Part shown: piece after piece, positions 58,400 through 64,000 of the stretch
How the letters are laid out: the number at the start of each line of letters is the position of its first letter
How positions within the stretch are numbered: the first letter of the stretch is position 1
NCBI GenBank assembly: GCA_032622095.1
Contig: CP136065.1
Coordinates: 210,656,151 to 210,720,150, forward strand
From: Siphonodentalium dalli
Lineage: Eukaryota > Mollusca > Scaphopoda > Gadilida > Siphonodentaliidae
DNA length: 64,000 nt
Direction of reading: 5' to 3'
Notes under the pieces: model-generated
Databases searched by the model: none
What the model was told of the DNA's origin: nothing
The model's input: the letters and a program-made list of their open reading frames with translations, nothing else
Position numbers and translations under genes: made by a program

Positions 58400-60026
58400 T
58401 TATTATTAAGTGTTTGGGAACAAAGTAAAACATATCTTTTATAATAAAATTAATTGAACCAAACCTTTTTGTAAATATATTTTCCTGTTGACGCTATTAA
58501 ATTGTATTATTTCTCTAACATTATCGACAGAATCTGACAAATTTTTCCTTCAAAATTAACGAAATACCTCATTCTTAAATACTCTGAACCAGGATTATAA
58601 AATAGAACAATTTTTCTCATGAAATAATTCTCTGTCCTTTGTAAGTGAGCCACCATGGACACATGGTCTTAAAAAGAGTCATTGAGGACTTCATAACACA
58701 CTGAATAATAATTAACAAGAAGGAAAAAACGTGAGATTTTTTTCAAGTGCATTAACATTACCATACATTATTGTGATGACATACACTCCGAGTTCCTTGT
58801 TACCACTTGACTTTCTATTATACCTCTTGAATCGGCAGACTTATTGTCCCGCCTTTAACAAAAAAATTAATTAAACATTTGTGAACTGCTACATTGTAAG
58901 GATAAGAATTCCCTGCCCACTGAATCACCTTTGATAAGTCTGTATGTATGTATTTATGCTTTTCTTCCTGGTGAAACACTTGAGATTAGCTTTTAAAAGG
59001 CTTTCTCTATATGTGAGATCGACATGAACTGTTGTGTGTTAGAATGTGTGTTCTAGGATTTCAAATTTCGGACAATTTTCGTCTCACTTGGATGTTGAAT
59101 TTTAATCGACTTTTGGAATTGTGTTAAAGTCATGTTCTGTTGACACAGTGCTGAATACTGAGAGTAAAATGAACTGCCGGATGAAATTTGGAGCTAAACA
59201 AAAGATAACGTTGACGTAAGAAATCTTCATAATATTTGTTTCCCCATGCCGCTGCCGTGGTGACTACTTTCAACCATATACAATATATACAGGGGGCAGA
59301 ACCTGTCCAAAAATGGTGTCACTACTTTCTTACACAATTATGAACATTTCCTGAAGTGGGATAATCGGGATATGTTTGGTTTTTGGACTCGCTAGATTAG
59401 ATTGTGTTTGGTAATATATTCAGGTATGATATTTACAAGTGTATAAAACCAGATATAGTGCAACAACATGTCTCAATTGTGGGCCCTTAGCTGAAAAAAA
59501 ATATAGCCAGATTAGTATTATAAACATAATAATCAATAATCTAGAATAAAAGATTTTTATACCATAATTGCCTGTATTATTGACACATATTTTGTATTAA
59601 AATTTCATCTTTACACCCTACTATGGGTATAACTTTCTAATGTGGGTGTAATTGTTTAAACTGCACTTTATGTGTTAAACGTTTATACCCATAGAAGAAC
59701 TACATCATTGTTGATAAAATAGTTTCTCTGTTATATTCATTTAAAATTAGAAACATCAGGAAAATTACCTGCATTTCATTCAAAGGTGGATTGTTAGTGT
59801 TACTGTATTTCATTCAAAGGTAGATTGTTAGTGTTACATAAACTAAGTCAAATCTGAATGGGAATATAATTTCACTGATGGCTGAGATACAGGCAGATCA
59901 CTGAATGCCCCAGAAGTATGCATCGCTAATCGTGACACTCATTCCTCAGTTAAGTTTTTGGGAAGCAACACTCTTGAGTACATGAGTTAAATTCAGGGAA
60001 CAAATAAAAAAAATAATATTGGAAAA
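58400..60026. other. Unassigned intronic sequence
   Basis: There is no recognised repeat family other than the 41-bp pair at 59765. No protein evidence. Confidence 0.4.
59765..59845 (+). repeat. ~41-bp repeat, 2 copies
   Basis: TGCATTTCATTCAAAGGTGG and ATTGTTAGTGTTAC are repeated once more with one or two changes. Confidence 0.85.
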
Positions 60027-60244
60027 CAGTAATGCCCTAATTAATCGACTGCTTAACCACAGCAGAATTATGGGTAACTTTTCAGGATTTAGTCGGAAAT
60101 ATGGCTTGTTGCCATTCATCGGAAAGCTCACTGGGAGAGCTTTCCAATGAATGGCAACAAGCCATATTTCCGACTAAATCCTGAAAAGTTACCCATAATT
60201 CTGCTGTGGTTAAAGGAGTTGATTACTTATATAGGGCGTTACTG
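60027..60244. mobile_element. Tc1-like palindromic MITE, full length
   Basis: CAGTAATGCCCTAATTAATC to AGGGCGTTACTG|TA, with both arms complete. The left border reads AAAA rather than TA. Confidence 0.88.
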
Positions 60245-61051
60245 TATATAAAATACAACCACAGAACATGTATCTGAGAATACCAAATGTTCACCACGAG
60301 CAGCCATGAGTGGAATTGTAACCACTATATAGCCTTTATTACTCTCGCCCACTGTGGGTGTATTCTACATGTATATATTGTGTCAGCTGTTAGACTGAAA
60401 TCAGACTTAAAATTAGACTCAAAAGGCTCTGCATTATTGAGTCTGAAGAAATTAGGTGGTTTTTCCATTACCACCAGCAATCATTATGTCATTGTCAGCC
60501 AATCGCAACATCCGCTCATCAGCAAAGCGATGCACACAATCAGGTGATTGTCAGAATTCCTATACATCGGACTATATTCGATTAGCTATTTCAATAAATT
60601 TTCTGTCACATTGATAGTTTCACAAATTGTTCACAAAATTAGATATTACGACAACTTATTAAACACTAAAAACGTATGTGAAGAGTCCAGAATTGACCAA
60701 TAATACCTACATGTAGCAAGGAAAATAGAAGTGAGTATTCAAAGAATGTCAACACTTAACACCAGTTTGAAGTGGCGGATAAAAAATAAACTGATTGTAG
60801 ATCGTAAAACTATTTGAGCACTGTGACATCATACTGAATAGATTTAATGCAGAAGTTATTTATAGACAGTAATGTAACACACAGCTAATTTCTTCAGACT
60901 CAGTAACGTGGAGCGGTTTGAGTCTGATTTTAATTAGAACTGCTGTTAGACCACATCAGAGTAATGTGAGTTTTATTGATGGAGGAAAGACTGTGCAGAG
61001 GATTAATTTCATTGGAAAATCACTCCACTGCACATAGAAACCACTGACCAC

Positions 61052-61438
61052 CAGGGGCGACGGAAGAGGGGGGCAGAGGGGGCAGCTGACCCCCCCCCCC
61101 CCCCCCCCCTGCCCTTGACCAAGGGGGGCGAGCGGGGGCAGGTCTTGCCCTTTTTCTGGAGACAGAAAATGCTTTTTGTGTGTTTAATCTCGTGTTTTTA
61201 TAGCAAAATGTGACTTTTTTGGTCCAAATACCACCAATTTCACAAGGAATATTAATTTTTTGTCAATTTTATCACAAAACGGCCATAAAAACCGACAAAT
61301 ACCATTAAAATAGGGATTTTTGCCACAATGAATTTATGGTTATTTTCCCGAGTTTGCGGAGAAAATGCCCTTTTTTGCGGAAAAGTGCCCTTTTGTAGGC
61401 TCTGCCCCCCCTGCCCTTGGATGCTTCCGGCGCCCCTG
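61052..61438. mobile_element. hAT-like MITE (CAGGGGCGACGGAAG...), 387 bp
   Basis: It starts CAGGGGCGACGGAAGAGGGG and ends GCTTCCGGCGCCCCTG. The flanks CTGACCAC (61044-61051) and CTGACCCC (61439-61446) agree at 7 of 8 bases. It includes a 20-C tract at 61090-61109. The ORFs are from repeat sequence. Confidence 0.75.
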
Positions 61439-62062
61439 CTGACCCCCTGTATTAAGCAACTGACAAATTTGCCCAAATGCACAAATCAGGTTACACTCCA
61501 TTTCACGTTTATTCATATCTATTTTTGGGGATTTCAGCATTTAAAAAATATGTTTTCAGGCAGTTCTTCAATACAGTATCTTATTTTCTAGAAAGATTAA
61601 TTTTAAAATATTATAGCTGTTTAGTTTTTGGTGCAAGTTAACAATAGTCGACTGTCAAAGGAAAAGCATTAATTCTGTTAATTGAAACTAGAGGTTTATT
61701 AAATTAAATTCTCACTGAAATTAATATTTGATCACATCCGTAGCTTGTGGGATGTTTGCTTGTTCATTGTGAAAAATCACGTGCAATTTGTTCAATTCCA
61801 TGACTTTCCAGTACATTCCAATATTATAAAAAAGAATGAATGACAATCCCTAGTACTGATTATAAAACCCACCTGTCAGGTAGGCATGTCAGGTGCCATC
61901 AAGCTAATTATCCTTTCAGCTAAAAGCAGGTATGAACAAAATCAATATTAGCACCATGAAAATTCTATTGTCGGAACTATTCAGAACAAACAATTGTTTC
62001 TAACACATCAGATTTATTGTCTGTGACTATTCTATTTGTCACGAAGAATATTACAAAAATAT

Positions 62063-62645
62063 ATAACCCTTTCAAGACGGGAGATGCTCTTGTGCAACAT
62101 TAAAGATCCTGTGCCAGTGCATTCTCTTATATATGCGGGGGGCCTCAGTGGCTCAATCGGTTAGGGGTACAACTCCAAGCCGTTTCGCCTTCCAGCGCTG
62201 GCGATAAGGGTTCAAATCCACATGTTTCCATCGTGGACTTTGTAACTCGAAATCGTTATCTGGGAAAGTTGCCAGTTACTTGCCGATGGCCGGTGGTTTG
62301 CTGCACATGGTCGACGAGTTTATCAGCCATTGAAATCACTGTTAGATTAGCCGTAAGTGTTCGGATTTCCTCCACCATTAAAACTGGCAATGTCGTGATA
62401 TGGCCTTAGTGGCTAAAGCGACATAAAACCCCAATCAATCAATCAATCAATCTCATATATGCGAGTATCCCATAGGGAGCCAAGCATATATAAGATAATG
62501 CACTGGTTTACAAGGTAAATATTGTTAGGCCAATGTATTCTCTTATATATGCGAGGTTTCCTATGGGAGACTTGCATATATAAGAGAATACATTGGCACA
62601 GGGTTTTCGCAAAATTTCAGGATGCTTCCGTCATGAAAGAGTTAA
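62063..62645. mobile_element. piggyBac-like MITE (CCCTTTCAAGACGGGAG) carrying a SINE
   Basis: The left CCCTTTCAAGACGGGAG and right CTTCCGTCATGAAAGAG are inverted. The borders are ATAA (left) and TTAA (right). The interior is the CATTCTCTTATATATGCG double-hairpin module, interrupted by the SINE at about 62137-62452. Confidence 0.8.
62137..62452 (+). mobile_element. tRNA-derived SINE, apparently complete
   Basis: The head GGCCTCAGTGGCTCAATCGG carries an A box, and GGTTCAAATCC at about 62209-62219 is the B box. A ~200-bp body follows, ending GGCTAAAGCGACATAAAACC then CCAATCAATCAATCAATCAA. The tail is a simple AATC repeat, as in many invertebrate SINEs. It is inserted in a hairpin module of a piggyBac-like MITE. 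Confidence 0.85.
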
Positions 62646-63256
62646 TGAGTCAAGCTGCATCCTAATCATGAATGGATCTATGAAAATTCACACAGTTGTT
62701 ATTGGCATTGTGGACTGAAATTTTGAGAAAATAAACTGCTCAAAACAGTGCCTCAAGGTATTCGTGGTGGGTACAGCTGAAAAATTAAGAATGTGAAATG
62801 GAATCGTAAACATGATCGAGGTGCGCAAAACAAAAGTGCGTGAATTTAAAACTCAGTGAAAAATAATTTAAATACGAGTACTAAAGGTATGTCATAACCC
62901 ATCAGCAACAAATAAAAACCAGCCATTTTTTTTTTTGCGACAGTAGGTCATATGGGGACAGCAAAAATGTTCTGACAGTATGTCCTATATGAACATTGTT
63001 TATTGGCCTGAATCATGTCTAACATGCCTGCGTAATCCCTCTGTCCACATTCTCTCCTATCCAGCACTACTAGTATTTACATACCTGACATATGTATGTG
63101 ACACACTACAATTCATTGCATGTGTGTCCTCAGGTTTTTGCCAACCATTGACTTCACCTGATCAGGGGTATGTCAGTAACACTGAAGGGCAAGTAGAGTG
63201 CAAACTTCGTAAGGCACAGCTTCCAATGCAATCACTAGCCCTAAGTCTTGCAGTCA

Positions 63257-63426
63257 AGCCTTGAAATAGGGTGTCTGTCATTTGCAGAATGAGGTCCCCA
63301 GAGGGTGAATTTAGTGATGCTACCCCGCATAGCTGGCTAGCATCACCAAATTCACCCTCTGGGGACCTCATTCTGCTTACACCTCAGCAGAATGAGGTTC
63401 CCAGAGGGTGAATTTCAAGGCTTGAG
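63257..63426. mobile_element. hAT-like double-hairpin MITE, copy 10 (internally deleted)
   Basis: It starts CAAGCCTTGAAATAGGGTGT. One full hairpin follows, then half of the second, then the terminal TTTCAAGGCTTG. No matching target duplication is visible. Confidence 0.75.
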
Positions 63427-63493
63427 CAAGGGGAGAGAGTGGGACGCTTCAGGGAGAAATCATGGACTCAAGTTCAAACCAATTTCAGCCTTC

Positions 63494-63842
63494 TTCACCC
63501 TTTCTATACAAAATACTCATTGACGAGTAGTTTTATTCCTTACTCAACTGAACTGAACTGCACTGAAGTGATTTTTTTAATGGTAATCCAACGTATGCAT
63601 ATTGTTCACAATAACAACGGTGCTCTGTGGAAGGCATGGCTTATGGGCCAGAGCCCTATAATAGCATAATAAATACAATAATTAATATAAACTTGAGTGC
63701 AGGTAGGTGGTACTTCTGTACTTGTATTATCTGCTGTGTCTGTTTTTTTCTTTCTTAAAAACTCTATAGATTAATAATAGACTATTCCAATGTATACTTC
63801 TGTAACTGGGTGGGAGAATCTATTCAATGAAGAAAGAGTTAA
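63494..63842. mobile_element. piggyBac-like MITE (CCCTTTCTATACAAAATACTC family)
   Basis: The left CACCCTTTCTATACAAAATA and right AATGAAGAAAGAGTTAA are inverted. The shared interior block is GGGAGAATCTATTCAATG. The left border is TTCA, a degraded TTAA. Confidence 0.7.
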
Positions 63843-64000
63843 TCTGTGATGTTATACATGTATAATCCTGTTGTAAGTAATAAAACATTCTAATAAGTAC
63901 ACTATTAGGAGACATGCATACATTGTACCAAACTCCATGCAGGGTTTACCTCCCTTGATGACTCGGTAATACCACTGCTACCGGCGACATTTCACCCACA

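Larger units (their letters stand above)
44593..64000 (+). other. RAPGEF2: Start of intron 3 of the RAPGEF2/6 gene (runs off the window)
   Basis: The donor GTAGGG follows the third coding exon. No segment homologous to the next part of RAPGEF2/6 was recognised in the remaining 19.4 kb. The interval is therefore probably intronic, unless an alternative terminal exon (see the candidate at 46624) is used. It is dense in MITEs and also holds the 29-bp tandem array and a complete SINE. Confidence 0.55.

Noticed and set aside
61252-61591. Cys/Pro-rich overlapping ORFs
   Set aside because: They come from the CAGGGGCGACGG MITE and its CCCCTGCCC repeats.
62137-62225. A possible functional tRNA gene
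   Set aside because: A and B boxes are present, but the sequence continues into a SINE body with an AATC tail and does not fold as a complete tRNA.

Overview
This is an intron-rich animal genome window, most likely from a marine bivalve mollusc. That assignment is an inference from the crowd of short non-autonomous DNA transposons, hairpin-headed repeats followed by CGTCCGTC runs, tRNA-derived SINEs, long poly-C tracts, and a PDZ-GEF gene whose coding segments are about 10 kb apart. No bacterial operon structure, rRNA or intact tRNA gene is visible. Almost every ORF is a chance reading frame inside repeats.

The one gene I recognise is the 5' part of a RAPGEF2/RAPGEF6-type (PDZ-GEF) Rap guanine nucleotide exchange factor on the + strand. 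Three coding segments (22458-22526, 32602-32729, 44509-44592) have canonical GT/AG borders, join in compatible phase (0, then 2), and give 93 whole codons. These match the start of vertebrate RAPGEF2/6 through the first strands of the N-terminal cyclic-nucleotide-binding-like domain. The introns are 10,075 bp and 11,779 bp, and a third intron starts at 44593 and runs off the window. Two upstream places (3624-3739 and 5130-5248) look like possible non-coding or alternative first exons. Both are unproven.

The rest is mobile-element and repeat sequence, all apparently non-autonomous because no transposase or reverse transcriptase ORF was found. The main groups are: (1) hAT-like elements with 8-bp target duplications (7104-8083, 15254-16157, 48812-50034, 61052-61438, the short pair 3978-4102 and 45063-45196, and a ten-copy double-hairpin MITE); (2) piggyBac-like MITEs bounded by TTAA and CCCTTT ends, in several families; (3) a palindromic Tc1/mariner-like MITE with CAGT ends and TA borders; (4) one pogo/Tigger-like element at 35824-36995; (5) Helentron-like or 'pearl'-like repeats with a hairpin at each end and internal tandem modules (11641-13928 and 17063-18490); (6) tRNA-derived SINEs, three of which record nested insertions.

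Tandem arrays include an exact 29-bp array (47420-47999) inside an inverted-repeat element and a ~57-bp minisatellite (about 27945-28840). Layout: 1-22 kb is upstream or 5' flanking sequence dense in repeats; 22.5-32.6 kb is intron 1; 32.7-44.5 kb is intron 2; 44.6-64 kb is the beginning of intron 3. Ends given without a target duplication are approximate, because they were read by eye.
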